DNA from: UBA935 sp031556725
GTDB lineage: Bacteria > Bacillota > Clostridia > Lachnospirales > Lachnospiraceae
Reading direction: 5' to 3'
Assembly (NCBI GenBank): GCA_031556725.1
Contig: JAVBSL010000014.1
Location: 62,001 to 126,000, forward strand
Length of the DNA: 64,000 bases
Part shown: in pieces, positions 8,337 through 17,003 of the stretch
How positions within the stretch are numbered: position 1 is the stretch's first letter
Layout of the letters: each line of letters opens with the position of its first letter
Notes under the pieces: generated by a model
What the model was told of the DNA's origin: nothing
Database searches by the model: none
Seen by the model: the letters and a program-made list of their open reading frames with translations, nothing else
Position numbers and translations under genes: made by a program

Positions 8337-9026
8337 ATGCACTATAATTGCCTGATTGTGGATGATGAAACGGAACTTGCTGCTATGACTGCCGAGTATT
8401 TTCAGATGTTCGATGTGTCTTGTGCCTGGGTTGACAGCGCGGCAGCCTGTGAGACTTTTTTACAGGAGAATACGGTGGAGCTGCTTTTGCTGGATATTAA
8501 TCTGAGGGAAGAAAGCGGCTTTTCTTTGTGTAAAAAAATCAGAGAGAATTCTAATATGCCGATTCTTTTTATCAGTGCCAGACAAAGTGATGATGACGTC
8601 CTGATCGCTTTAAATATCGGTGGTGATGATTATGTCAGGAAGCCTTATTCCTTAAGTGTTCTTTTAGCTAAAGTGAAGATTATGTTACGGCGGATGGGAA
8701 ACGGCGGCGGTGAAAAGCAAACGGAAGAAGAATCAGCTGGGAATATTCGGGTGCGGGAAGAGACCATGCGTGTTTACATCTGGGAAAAAGAAATCCAGCT
8801 CAAGGCAAGGGAGTTTAAGCTTTTTAAATGTCTTTTTGATAATCGTAATACTATTGTTACCAAGGAACAGTTGTTTAATAATGTGTGGGAAAATACTTTT
8901 TTCAGTGACAGTACCTTGAATGTACATATCCGACGGCTGCGGGAAAAGCTGGAGGAGGATCCCAATGAGCCCAAGCTAATTAAAACCATCTGGGGGACAG
9001 GATATATACTGGAAACAGGAAAGTAA
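8337..9026 (+). CDS. Two-component response regulator, OmpR/PhoB family
   Basis: DNA-binding response regulator (229 aa). The receiver domain (about 1-120) has the acidic pair in IVDDETE, the phospho-acceptor Asp in LLLLDINLRE and the switch Lys in YVRKPYS. The C-terminal winged helix carries AREFKLFKCLFDNRNTIVTK and DSTLNVHIRRLREKLEE. Start ATG 8337 is preceded by GGGAAGGA. It is 8 nt from the histidine kinase gene, and the pair precedes an ABC transporter that it probably controls, an arrangement typical of antimicrobial-peptide stress modules in Firmicutes. Confidence 0.93.
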   Translation: MHYNCLIVDDETELAAMTAEYFQMFDVSCAWVDSAAACETFLQENTVELLLLDINLREESGFSLCKKIRENSNMPILFISARQSDDDVLIALNIGGDDYVRKPYSLSVLLAKVKIMLRRMGNGGGEKQTEEESAGNIRVREETMRVYIWEKEIQLKAREFKLFKCLFDNRNTIVTKEQLFNNVWENTFFSDSTLNVHIRRLREKLEEDPNEPKLIKTIWGTGYILETGK

Positions 9027-9034
9027 GGTTGCTT

Positions 9035-10285
9035 ATGAAAATCAGATATTTGGTAATTCTTTATACAGGTATTATTTTGGCTGTAATGACGGTTTGTTTT
9101 ACTGCCATTTACCGTAATAGTCAGAGGTCTTTGGATGTATTGGAGCTAAACGGCAGATATCAGCGGGTTTTACGGGAACTGGCGAAGGCGGATGCGGATA
9201 GGGAAGAAGCGGCAGAGCTTTTGGGGATAGAGTATGACTGCCGAATTCTTCTGACTACCGGACAGAACTATGAAAGTGATGTCATGGAAGCGATAAAACG
9301 CGGGGAAACTCTTTTTGATTATACAGACGGCAGTATGTTGTTAGGAAAAGTTGTATTTGCCGGTGAAGGAGCAGGGTACGATGGCCTTCGATATACGTTG
9401 ATGAAAACAGTCGTAGGTATGGCAGTTTTTTTGTTGGCAGTGGGCTATGTGATTTTGGGCTTACTATATCTATGGTATATCCGTCCCTTTCGTAAGTTGG
9501 AGTTTTTTGCCAAAGAAGTGTCCAAGGGAAACCTGGATATGCCGTTAAAACGCACTAAGAGAAACTATTTCGGAGCATTTACTGAAAGCTTTGATATGAT
9601 GCGGGAAGAACTGAAAAGAGCCAGAGAAAATGAATACCTTGCCAATATCAGTAAAAAGGAGTTGGTAGCCAGTCTTTCTCATGATATAAAAACACCGGTA
9701 GCCACTATTAAGGCGGCCTGTGAGGTTTTGCAGGTTAAGGAAACCCGTCCCGACACCTTGGATAAGATAAAGGTAATCGCCGGCAAAGCGGAACTGATCG
9801 ATCAGCTGATTGGTAATATGTTTCATGCTACCTTGGAGGAATTGGAAGTACTGGCAGTGCAGCCGGTGGAAGTATCCAGTCAAGTGGTAACGGATATGCT
9901 GACAGAGTTGCGGGAGTATGGGAAAATAGATCTGCAAAATGAAATTCCTTCCTGCCTTATTTGGGCTGATGTTATGCGGCTGAATCAGGTAATCGATAAT
10001 ATTGTAAATAATGCCTATAAATATGCCGGGACAGCAGTAACGGTTTCTTTTCACCAGCATGAGAACGGGATCAGTGTTAAGATAAAGGACAACGGTCCGG
10101 GGGTATCATCGGAAGAATTGCCATTGCTTACCGGTAAGTTCTATCGGGGCGGTAATGCGGAAGGAAAAGACGGCTCGGGATTAGGTCTTTACTTGGCTAA
10201 GAATTTTATGGAACGGATGGGCGGAGATCTGGAATGTTATTGTGACAACGGCTTTGTGGTAAATCTGTTTTTGAAAAAGGTTTAA
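9035..10285 (+). CDS. Sensor histidine kinase
   Basis: Membrane kinase (416 aa) and partner of the preceding regulator. Two membrane helices (about 5-25 and 130-150) flank an extracellular loop of about 100 residues, so this is not the short-loop BceS type. A HAMP-like linker follows, then the H-box LVASLSHDIKTPVATIKA (phospho-His), N-box NQVIDNIVNNAYKYAG, G1 KDNGPGVS and G2 GSGLGLYLAKNF. I use ATG 9035, behind AAGG, rather than the in-frame TTG at 9029. The signal it senses is unknown. Confidence 0.92.
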   Translation: MKIRYLVILYTGIILAVMTVCFTAIYRNSQRSLDVLELNGRYQRVLRELAKADADREEAAELLGIEYDCRILLTTGQNYESDVMEAIKRGETLFDYTDGSMLLGKVVFAGEGAGYDGLRYTLMKTVVGMAVFLLAVGYVILGLLYLWYIRPFRKLEFFAKEVSKGNLDMPLKRTKRNYFGAFTESFDMMREELKRARENEYLANISKKELVASLSHDIKTPVATIKAACEVLQVKETRPDTLDKIKVIAGKAELIDQLIGNMFHATLEELEVLAVQPVEVSSQVVTDMLTELREYGKIDLQNEIPSCLIWADVMRLNQVIDNIVNNAYKYAGTAVTVSFHQHENGISVKIKDNGPGVSSEELPLLTGKFYRGGNAEGKDGSGLGLYLAKNFMERMGGDLECYCDNGFVVNLFLKKV

Positions 10286-10336
10286 TAATCATGTAAGAAA
10301 CAGTTAAAGACCTGATAAGAAAATATCACTATAATA

Positions 10337-10367
10337 AAGTCATAACAGGAAACGTTATGGCTTTTTT
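10337..10367 (+). terminator. Intrinsic terminator after the two-component genes
   Basis: AAGTCATAAC (10337-10346) pairs with GTTATGGCTT (10354-10363), followed by a T-run to 10367. It separates the regulator genes from the ABC transporter genes, so the latter may be expressed by readthrough or from a separate promoter that I could not place. Confidence 0.65.
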
Positions 10368-10391
10368 AGTGAAAGGCAGGAGAAAATAAAA

Positions 10392-11147
10392 ATGAATACG
10401 ATTTTAGAAGCAAAAGATTTATGCAAGACCTTTTCCAACGGCAGCGTGCAGCAGCATGTGTTGAAGAATCTGAATATATCTATCAGGGAAGGAGATTATA
10501 CGGTAATCATGGGCAGCTCCGGTTCCGGTAAGAGTACACTGCTGTATGCCCTGTCCGGTATGGACAGGCCCACTTTGGGCAGTATCTGTTTCCGGGGAGA
10601 GGAAATATCCGGTTATTCCAATGACCGGCTGGCGGTATTCCGTCGCAAAAATTGTGGTTTTGTATTCCAGCAAAATTATCTGAATGATTCCATGAGTGTG
10701 ATGGATAATATTTTGGTCAGCGGACTGCTGTCGAACAGAAACCGGAAGGAAGTAGCCCAGACTGGAAAGGAACTGCTGCGCAGCGTGGGTCTTGATGAAA
10801 TGGTTTTTCAAAAGTTTCCTACCCAGCTCTCAGGCGGGGAGCAGCAGCGGGTGGCTATAGTACGGGCACTTATTAATGCCCCGCAAATATTGTTTGCGGA
10901 TGAACCTACCGGAGCATTGAACTCCCAGAATGCCGATAATGTGTTGGATATGCTTACCCGTTTTCATCAGGACGGCCAAAGTATCGTTATGGTGACTCAT
11001 GATATGAAAAGTGCCAGACGGGCTAACCGGGTTCTTTACTTAAAGGACGGAGTGGTGCTGGCAGAACTGGAACAGGGAAGTTATGTGAAGGGCGATCAGG
11101 AACGGCATCGGAAGCTGCGCAGCTTCTTAAGTGAAATGGGGTGGTAA
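10392..11147 (+). CDS. ABC transporter ATP-binding protein (LolD/MacB/BceA class)
   Basis: ATPase subunit (251 aa) with Walker A GSSGSGKST (near 42), Q-loop, signature LSGGEQQRVAIVRAL, Walker B ILFADEP with catalytic Glu, and the switch His in MVTHDMKSA. The family works with FtsX-type permeases to drive mechanotransmission or extrusion at the membrane rather than import. Its stop precedes the likely permease start by 2 nt. Together with the adjacent two-component system it suggests a sensing/resistance module, possibly against peptide antibiotics. Confidence 0.93.
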   Translation: MNTILEAKDLCKTFSNGSVQQHVLKNLNISIREGDYTVIMGSSGSGKSTLLYALSGMDRPTLGSICFRGEEISGYSNDRLAVFRRKNCGFVFQQNYLNDSMSVMDNILVSGLLSNRNRKEVAQTGKELLRSVGLDEMVFQKFPTQLSGGEQQRVAIVRALINAPQILFADEPTGALNSQNADNVLDMLTRFHQDGQSIVMVTHDMKSARRANRVLYLKDGVVLAELEQGSYVKGDQERHRKLRSFLSEMGW

Positions 11148-11149
11148 AT

Positions 11150-13528
11150 GTGAAACTGTTATTAATTGCCAGGGGAAATTTGAAAAAGAAGAAAAGTGAC
11201 ATGACCGTGGTCTTTTTACTGGTGGCAATGGCATTTATTCTTCTATATGTGGGAAGTTCCGTGTTGTTCAATCTGGGAGCAGTACAGGATAAGACAAATG
11301 AAATGATGAACGGTGCGGATTTCCTTTTTATCTCTTCAAGTTCATATGATCGAAAGATAGCAACATTAATGCAGGAACAGCCGGAAACGGAACAGGTTTT
11401 CACCGAGGATATTTTGCATGTCAGTGGCTGTAAATATACGAAACAGGGAGAAGAACAAAAAGAAAAAAAGACCGAGATGGATTTTTTGATGGCAAGTCTT
11501 AAATGGGACTGCGAGTTATCAAAAATGGTTATTGTGGATGAAGGTGAAGTGCGGAAAGAAAATTCCATTGTTCTGCCTTACTATTTAAAGGTGGGAGAAG
11601 GATACCGGACCGGAGATATCATCTGTCTGACTTATGGCGAGCGGACTTTATCTTTTGAAGTGTATGGATTTGCGGAAGATATCATGTTTGCAACACCGGC
11701 TAATATTGCGCTGTATAAATGTTTTATCAGCGATGCTTATATGGAAAAACTGCAGGGGCAGCCGAAGGTTACCGCAGGGAAAATGTATTTAACAGCACTT
11801 AAGGAAGGGGAAAGTTCAGCGCAATTTGATGATAAGATTTATTCCCTTTTAGGAGAAAAGATTCCGGATTGGCAGCAAAGTATTAATTTTGGTTTAAATA
11901 CGGAGAATATGAAAATCGGTGGAGCCATGAACGCAACTATCCTCATGGTGGTAATAGCTATTTTTGCCTTGTTATTAATTGTAATAGCTATTGTTGTGAT
12001 TCATTTCAGTGTGCAGAACAGTATGGAGATGAACTTGAAAAATATAGGTATGCTGCAGGCTTCGGGATATACGGGATGGCAATTGGTGATGGTAACGATG
12101 GGGGAGATTATGAGTATTACCATTGCCGGGTTGTTGTTTGGGTTACTACTTTCTCAGAAAACAGTTATGATATTGGGAAACATCATAGCTTCTTCCATCG
12201 GTATCGAGTGGAAACAGGGATTTGACCCGGTATGCGCTTCGATTGGATTAAGTGTAATAGCTGTACTGGTATTGGTGTGTACCTTTTTGGCAGCGCTGAG
12301 ATACAAAAAAATTGCTCCTTTAGATGCACTGAGAGAAGGAATAGCAACCCATAGTTTTCGTAAAAACAGTATTCCGCTGGAATTTTCACCTTTACCCCTG
12401 AATATGGGATTGGGAATAAAAAGCATATTGAATGACCGGAAGAAAAGCTTGACCGTTTGTTTGATTACCGTGATGCTTTCATTTGCCTGTAACATGGGGA
12501 TTGCAATGTACCAGAATTTTGTAGAATCCGTTGATAATTTGATTATTATTTCCGGTATTGAGGTACCCATGGCGATTATTACGATGGATGGGAAGACGGA
12601 AGCGTCTTCGGAAGAGATATTCCGGGCTTTATCAGAAAAAAACGAAACGGACTATATTATCAAAAGGAATACCGGTAATATCAATATTAGCTATCAGGAT
12701 AAGAAAACCGTAAGTCTTTGTGATTTTTATGATTATCCGGAAATGCTCCGCTATAATAAAGTCGTGGAAGGACACTGGCCGACGGCTGCCAATGAAGTGT
12801 TGCTTTCAACTCTGCTGTGTGATGAATTAGGCGTTAGTCTGGGAGACATCGTTTACCTTGAAAATGACGGCATAAGAGAGGCATATTTATTAGCGGGTAT
12901 CTGCCAGCAAATCAGTAATTTAGGAAAGGGCTCGATGCTGACGATGGCAGGAGCGGAGCGCCTGTATGGAAAATTGGATGCCAATATGCTTTATTGCTAT
13001 GAGAAAGAAGGGGTTACTTATGAACAGATGGAAAAGGCATACCTGACAGAATTTCCGGAATTAAATATTCAGGATGCCATGTCCAATTCAGAGGTCAGTA
13101 TGAAAGTAATTTCGGATGCTATGGAAGCAGTATGTATCTTGTTTTTTCTGGTAACAGTGGTGGTCATCTCCATGATTATTTATCTGATGGCCAAAACCAA
13201 GCTGATCCGGGAAAAGAAGAAGATCGGTATTTATAAAGCCATCGGTTATACTACCGGACAGCTAATCTTCCAGACGGTAATGAGTTATGTTCCGATTATT
13301 GTTGTGGGAGCAACGGTGGGGGCGGTAGCAGCGTATTATTTAATCAATCCGATTATTGTATTGTGCTTATCTGCCGTAAAATTCAAGACCTGTATGATGA
13401 GCATGAGTATCGGTTATATGGCGGCTTCAGCAACGGGCATTACCTTGCTGGCGGGACTGGTAGCGGCAGGCTGCGCAGCAAGAATCCGGAAGGTTGAACC
13501 GGCTAAGATGATACAGCAGAATGTATAG
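11150..13528 (+). CDS. FtsX-like ABC transporter permease
   Basis: Large membrane protein (792 aa) with an N-terminal helix, an extracellular domain (about 45-255), a first FtsX helical unit (about 260-390), a second extracellular domain (about 450-640) and a second FtsX unit (about 660-792, with KIGIYKAIGYTTGQL). Two FtsX domains match the permease partner of LolD-type ATPases. GTG 11150 has GGGGTGG 5 nt upstream; the in-frame GTG at 11141 overlaps the preceding stop and lacks spacing. Substrate is not deducible. Confidence 0.9.
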   Translation: MKLLLIARGNLKKKKSDMTVVFLLVAMAFILLYVGSSVLFNLGAVQDKTNEMMNGADFLFISSSSYDRKIATLMQEQPETEQVFTEDILHVSGCKYTKQGEEQKEKKTEMDFLMASLKWDCELSKMVIVDEGEVRKENSIVLPYYLKVGEGYRTGDIICLTYGERTLSFEVYGFAEDIMFATPANIALYKCFISDAYMEKLQGQPKVTAGKMYLTALKEGESSAQFDDKIYSLLGEKIPDWQQSINFGLNTENMKIGGAMNATILMVVIAIFALLLIVIAIVVIHFSVQNSMEMNLKNIGMLQASGYTGWQLVMVTMGEIMSITIAGLLFGLLLSQKTVMILGNIIASSIGIEWKQGFDPVCASIGLSVIAVLVLVCTFLAALRYKKIAPLDALREGIATHSFRKNSIPLEFSPLPLNMGLGIKSILNDRKKSLTVCLITVMLSFACNMGIAMYQNFVESVDNLIIISGIEVPMAIITMDGKTEASSEEIFRALSEKNETDYIIKRNTGNINISYQDKKTVSLCDFYDYPEMLRYNKVVEGHWPTAANEVLLSTLLCDELGVSLGDIVYLENDGIREAYLLAGICQQISNLGKGSMLTMAGAERLYGKLDANMLYCYEKEGVTYEQMEKAYLTEFPELNIQDAMSNSEVSMKVISDAMEAVCILFFLVTVVVISMIIYLMAKTKLIREKKKIGIYKAIGYTTGQLIFQTVMSYVPIIVVGATVGAVAAYYLINPIIVLCLSAVKFKTCMMSMSIGYMAASATGITLLAGLVAAGCAARIRKVEPAKMIQQNV

Positions 13529-13633
13529 AATCAGCATGAATTTTTGGAGAGTATTTCATGATTGAAAAGATAGACGTGCCAATTTCCTTATGATACAATG
13601 AAAACCTAAAGGGAAGGAGGGTCTTACGTATTG

Positions 13634-14068
13634 ATGACAATTGATGAAAAGCTGGATTTTCTGATTGATAATGTGGGGATTACCAATGGAAGATTAGACA
13701 GATTAGAAGTAGCAATCGAAGAAAGATTCGATAAAGTCGATGAGAGGTTCGAGCAGATTGATGCGAAGTTCGAGCAGATCGATGAGAGGTTCGAGCAGAT
13801 CGATGAGAAGTTCAAAGAAATTGAGGAGAGGCTTGAAGATATCAATGATAGAATTGAAAAATATGAAATAAGTATAAAAAGCATTCAACTCACATTGGAA
13901 AATGAAATCGTTCGAAATATTAATTTTGTTGCGGAGGGGCACCAAGATTTGACAAGAAAGCTAGACGATGCTTTAACGGTGGAAAATGAAAAGGAAATGA
14001 TGTTCATACGGGTTAACCATCTTGATAATGAAGTGAGATTGATAAAGGAAAAATTAGCAGTAGTATAG
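13634..14068 (+). CDS. Small coiled-coil protein with heptad (FEQIDxR) repeats
   Basis: Soluble, highly charged protein (144 aa) with no known catalytic motif. Residues about 28-80 are a continuous heptad series, with FEQID repeated in RFEQID, KFEQID, RFEQID, then KFKEIEERLEDINDRIEKYE, predicting a parallel coiled coil. In the DNA this is a 21-bp tandem repeat (about 13740-13815). Such short coiled-coil proteins are common and uncharacterised in clostridia and their phages. ATG 13634 lies behind GGAGGG. A terminator follows immediately, so it is probably monocistronic. Confidence 0.7.
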   Translation: MTIDEKLDFLIDNVGITNGRLDRLEVAIEERFDKVDERFEQIDAKFEQIDERFEQIDEKFKEIEERLEDINDRIEKYEISIKSIQLTLENEIVRNINFVAEGHQDLTRKLDDALTVENEKEMMFIRVNHLDNEVRLIKEKLAVV

Positions 14069-14083
14069 GTTTTAGGTATGATA

Positions 14084-14118
14084 AAAGGTCGTGACGAAAA
14101 ATGTCATGGCCTTTTTCA
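14084..14118 (+). terminator. Intrinsic terminator after the coiled-coil gene
   Basis: GGTCGTGAC pairs with GTCATGGCC around a GAAAAAT loop, followed by TTTTT. Confidence 0.8.
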
Positions 14119-14136
14119 TAAAAATAAAAAAATCAC

Positions 14137-14165
14137 TTGTGCTAAGGGCATTAATGTAGTAAAAT
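14137..14165 (+). promoter_or_regulatory. Promoter of the aminotransferase-NudF transcript
   Basis: The -35 TTGTGC (14137-14142) and -10 TAAAAT (14160-14165) are 17 bp apart, 57 bp before the coding start. Confidence 0.5.
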
Positions 14166-14222
14166 GTTACGGAAGCGGAGATTGTATACAATTATCCAAT
14201 TATAACATTGAGGAGAAAACAA

Positions 14223-15506
14223 ATGAAAGCATATAAAAACCTGTCAAAAGAAGAGCTTCTTTCATTACAGAAAGAGTTGGAAAAAGCATATGAGGATGCC
14301 AAGGCGAAGGGACTCAAACTGGATATGTCCAGAGGGAAACCCTCCAAACAGCAGTTGGATATGGGAATGGGGATTTTAGATGCTTTGAATTCTACCGAAT
14401 CAGCCGCGGCCGAAGATGGTACCGACTGCCGTAATTACGGTGCTTTAGACGGCATTCCGGAAGCTAAGAAACTGTTAGGCGATATGATGGAAGTGCCGGC
14501 AGCAAATGTAATTGTTTGCGGTAACGCCAGTCTTTCGATTATGTACGATACCATATCACGCTCCATGACTCACGGAGTAATGGGTTCTACTCCCTGGTGC
14601 AAACTGGAAAAGGTGAAATTTTTATGCCCGGCGCCGGGATATGATCGTCATTTTGCCATTACCGAGTTCTTTGGCATCGAGATGATTACCATACCCATGA
14701 CAGCCACCGGGCCGGATATGGATCTGGTGGAAAAATATGTAAATGAAGATGCGGCAGTAAAAGGCATCTGGTGTATTCCGAAATATTCTAACCCTCAGGG
14801 TATCAGCTATTCCGATGAAACGGTAAAAAGATTTGCTGCATTAAAACCGGTGGCCGAAGACTTCCGTATTTTCTGGGATAATGCTTATGCGGTACATCAT
14901 TTGTATGACGATGATCAGGATACGATTTTAGATATATTAAGCGAATGTGAAAAAGCCGGGAATCCGGATATGGTATATGAGCTCTGCTCTACTTCCAAGG
15001 TCAGTTTTGCCGGTGGCGGTATTGCCGGAGTTGCATCTTCTAAGGCAAATCTGGATTATATGCGTAAGTCTATGACGATTCAGACTATTGGTTACGATAA
15101 GCTGAACCAGCTGCGTCACGTGAAGTATTTTAAGGATATCACAGGAATTGAAACCTATATGAAAAAACATGCGGATTCTATTCGTCCCAAGTTCCAGGCT
15201 GTACTGGAGACTTTAGAGCAGGAACTGGGTGGTTTGGAAATCGGATCCTGGTTTAATCCAAAGGGCGGCTATTTCATTGCCTTTGATGCCATGGAAGGCT
15301 GTGCCAAGACCATTGTAGCAATGTGCAAAGAAGCCGGTGTGGTTATGACCGGAGCCGGAGCAACCTTCCCTTACGGAAAAGACCCTAAAGACAGTAACAT
15401 TCGGATTGCTCCCACTTTTCCCACTGCCGAAGAATTAAAGCAGGCAACGGACTTGTTCGTACTGTGTGTGAAGCTGGCAAGTGTCAGAAAATTAATTGAA
15501 GCATAG
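14223..15506 (+). CDS. PLP-dependent aminotransferase (aspartate aminotransferase type Ic-like)
   Basis: Fold-type I aminotransferase (427 aa). The N-terminal LDMSRGKPSKQQLDMG and IPKYSNPQGISYSDETVKRF blocks, and the PLP lysine segment ELCSTSKVSFAGGGIAG, are typical of the group annotated as aspartate or alanine-like aminotransferases with about 420-430 residues. It should exchange an amino group between an amino acid and 2-oxoglutarate; the exact donor is not provable here. ATG 14223 has a GAGGAG site. It is followed at 17 nt by nudF. Confidence 0.82.
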   Translation: MKAYKNLSKEELLSLQKELEKAYEDAKAKGLKLDMSRGKPSKQQLDMGMGILDALNSTESAAAEDGTDCRNYGALDGIPEAKKLLGDMMEVPAANVIVCGNASLSIMYDTISRSMTHGVMGSTPWCKLEKVKFLCPAPGYDRHFAITEFFGIEMITIPMTATGPDMDLVEKYVNEDAAVKGIWCIPKYSNPQGISYSDETVKRFAALKPVAEDFRIFWDNAYAVHHLYDDDQDTILDILSECEKAGNPDMVYELCSTSKVSFAGGGIAGVASSKANLDYMRKSMTIQTIGYDKLNQLRHVKYFKDITGIETYMKKHADSIRPKFQAVLETLEQELGGLEIGSWFNPKGGYFIAFDAMEGCAKTIVAMCKEAGVVMTGAGATFPYGKDPKDSNIRIAPTFPTAEELKQATDLFVLCVKLASVRKLIEA

Positions 15507-15523
15507 AAGGCGGTTAAGAGAGC

Positions 15524-16060
15524 ATGGATGAGTTTAAACGCCTGGATCGGGAGTTGGTCTATCAGGGAACTATCGTAGACTTTTATAAGGATACTATTCA
15601 GGTACCCAATGGCAATGTGGTTAAATGGGATTTTATCAGGCATCAGGGTGCCGCAGCGGTATTACCGGTGCGGGAAGACGGAAAGCTGATTATGGTACGA
15701 CAATATCGCAACGCGTTGGATCGGTATACTCTGGAAATACCGGCCGGGGGACTGAATGGTCCCGATGAACCAACCAAAGAAGCCGCTGCCAGGGAGTTGA
15801 CAGAGGAGACCGGATATATTGCTGAGCAATTGGAAATGTTGATTTCAATATATACCACAGTGGCTTTCTGCAATGAAAAGATTGATATTTACCTGGCCAG
15901 AGATTTGAAGCCCGGAAAACAGCATCTGGATGAAGACGAATATATTAATGTGGAAGCCTATGATGTAGAAGAATTATGTGAGATGATTTATGACTGTAAG
16001 ATACAGGACTCCAAAACTGTAGCCGCAATTATGGCTTATAAAAACAAGTATTGTCAGTAA
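15524..16060 (+). CDS. nudF: ADP-ribose pyrophosphatase, Nudix family
   Basis: Nudix hydrolase (178 aa). The Nudix box is complete: G-LNGPD-E-PTKEAAA-RELTEETGY, with metal-binding Glu residues. The upstream beta-rich part (YQGTIVDFYKDTIQVPNG, HQGAAAVLPV, MVRQYRNAL) is that of the NudF/YqkG group, which hydrolyses ADP-ribose to AMP and ribose-5-phosphate. The nudF, spoIIM, xerD order that follows is also seen in Bacillus, which supports the call. A clear terminator ends the transcript. Confidence 0.9.
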   Translation: MDEFKRLDRELVYQGTIVDFYKDTIQVPNGNVVKWDFIRHQGAAAVLPVREDGKLIMVRQYRNALDRYTLEIPAGGLNGPDEPTKEAAARELTEETGYIAEQLEMLISIYTTVAFCNEKIDIYLARDLKPGKQHLDEDEYINVEAYDVEELCEMIYDCKIQDSKTVAAIMAYKNKYCQ

Positions 16061-16071
16061 TAGATTATTCT

Positions 16072-16103
16072 AAAGCCCGGGAGCATATTCCGGGCTTTTT
16101 ATA
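16072..16103 (+). terminator. Intrinsic terminator after nudF
   Basis: AAAGCCCGG and CCGGGCTTT form a 9-bp stem with a short loop and T-run. Confidence 0.85.
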
Positions 16104-16203
16104 TCAGGAGATGCGGAAGCTGCGCGGTTAAGCTTCGGGAATATTATGGTCTGTCCGGCAATATACTGTAAAAGCTGTTTTAAAGACAGAAAGGACAGGA
16201 AAT

Positions 16204-16812
16204 ATGGGCAGAAGGACCGGAGAGAGTGACCGCTACCTGAATTGGCTTTACATGTTTGCCGGTGGCTTTATTGCAGGTATTTTTATTATGAATTTTGGAA
16301 AAACTTTTTTCTTAAGTGATGGCGGTATCTTAAATATTAATGCTCTTAACCGGATTAAGTATCTGGATGTGGATGGTACAGCCTTGCTGCGTTATGTTTT
16401 AAAAGAAAGAGCAGGAATGGTTTTTTTGCTGGTGATTTTGGCCACGACCCTAGCTGGAATTATATCTTCTTATGTATTTGTGTTGTGGCAGGGGGCACTG
16501 ACAGGAATGTTTATCACAGCAGCCACCATTCGCTATGGGATGAAAGGGATTCTGCTGATGCTGGCGGCTATGTTTCCGCAACAGCTTTTACTGGTACCGG
16601 CCTGGATCATGCTGCTGAACTGGTGCTGCCAGTTATGCTGCAAGTTTTATTATCCACATAAAGACTATGACCCTGAATATGGAAATAGAAATCGTTATCT
16701 GATTCGAAAAGGGATACTATTTTTGTGGATTATTGGGGTTGTCATAATTGGAAGTATTCTGGAGTGTTATGTAAATCCAATTTTGGTTTCAGAGATATTA
16801 AAAATTTTTTAA
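16204..16812 (+). CDS. spoIIM: Stage II sporulation protein M-like membrane protein
   Basis: Small membrane protein (202 aa) with about five hydrophobic segments. SpoIIM works with SpoIID and SpoIIP in peptidoglycan remodelling during engulfment of the forespore. The sequence is divergent, so the call rests on length, helix pattern (including AGGFIAGIFIMNFG near the start and ALTGMFITAATIRYGMKGILL in the middle) and its place between nudF and xerD, the same neighbours as in Bacillus. A ribosome site AAAGGACAGGAA precedes the ATG. If correct, it marks the organism as a spore-former or a relative of one. Confidence 0.72.
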   Translation: MGRRTGESDRYLNWLYMFAGGFIAGIFIMNFGKTFFLSDGGILNINALNRIKYLDVDGTALLRYVLKERAGMVFLLVILATTLAGIISSYVFVLWQGALTGMFITAATIRYGMKGILLMLAAMFPQQLLLVPAWIMLLNWCCQLCCKFYYPHKDYDPEYGNRNRYLIRKGILFLWIIGVVIIGSILECYVNPILVSEILKIF

Positions 16813-16916
16813 TATTTTTTTTTCAACATATGGTGGCGGTTTGGAAAATTCAAAACGATATGTTGTGTTTTTGCTCAAAGCGTTGAAAAATGCCGTAAAA
16901 TAGGGAAAAATACTAT

Positions 16917-16945
16917 TTGCATTTATTGAAAATTCTGCTTATAAT
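16917..16945 (+). promoter_or_regulatory. Promoter of xerD
   Basis: TTGCAT (16917-16922) and TATAAT (16940-16945) are separated by 17 bp, 59 bp before the xerD start. An upstream hairpin (CAACATAT near 16824 with ATATGTTG near 16857) lies between spoIIM and this promoter. Confidence 0.65.
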
Positions 16946-17003
16946 GATACCTAGACGATGCGGGGAAGGGGCCACGGCAGTAGTTGGGAGGGAGATTTTT
17001 CAT

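Noticed and set aside
10304..10335. Promoter for the ABC transporter (TATAAT at 10330-10335)
   Set aside because: The start of transcription would fall within the terminator hairpin at 10337-10367 and the -35 is poor.
13740..13815. Possible CRISPR-like repeat array
   Set aside because: The 21-bp units are contiguous, in frame and encode a coiled coil; there are no spacers.
16813..17003. N-terminal extension of XerD from TTG 16917
   Set aside because: That TTG is the -35 box of the xerD promoter and the 298-aa protein from ATG 17004 has normal length.
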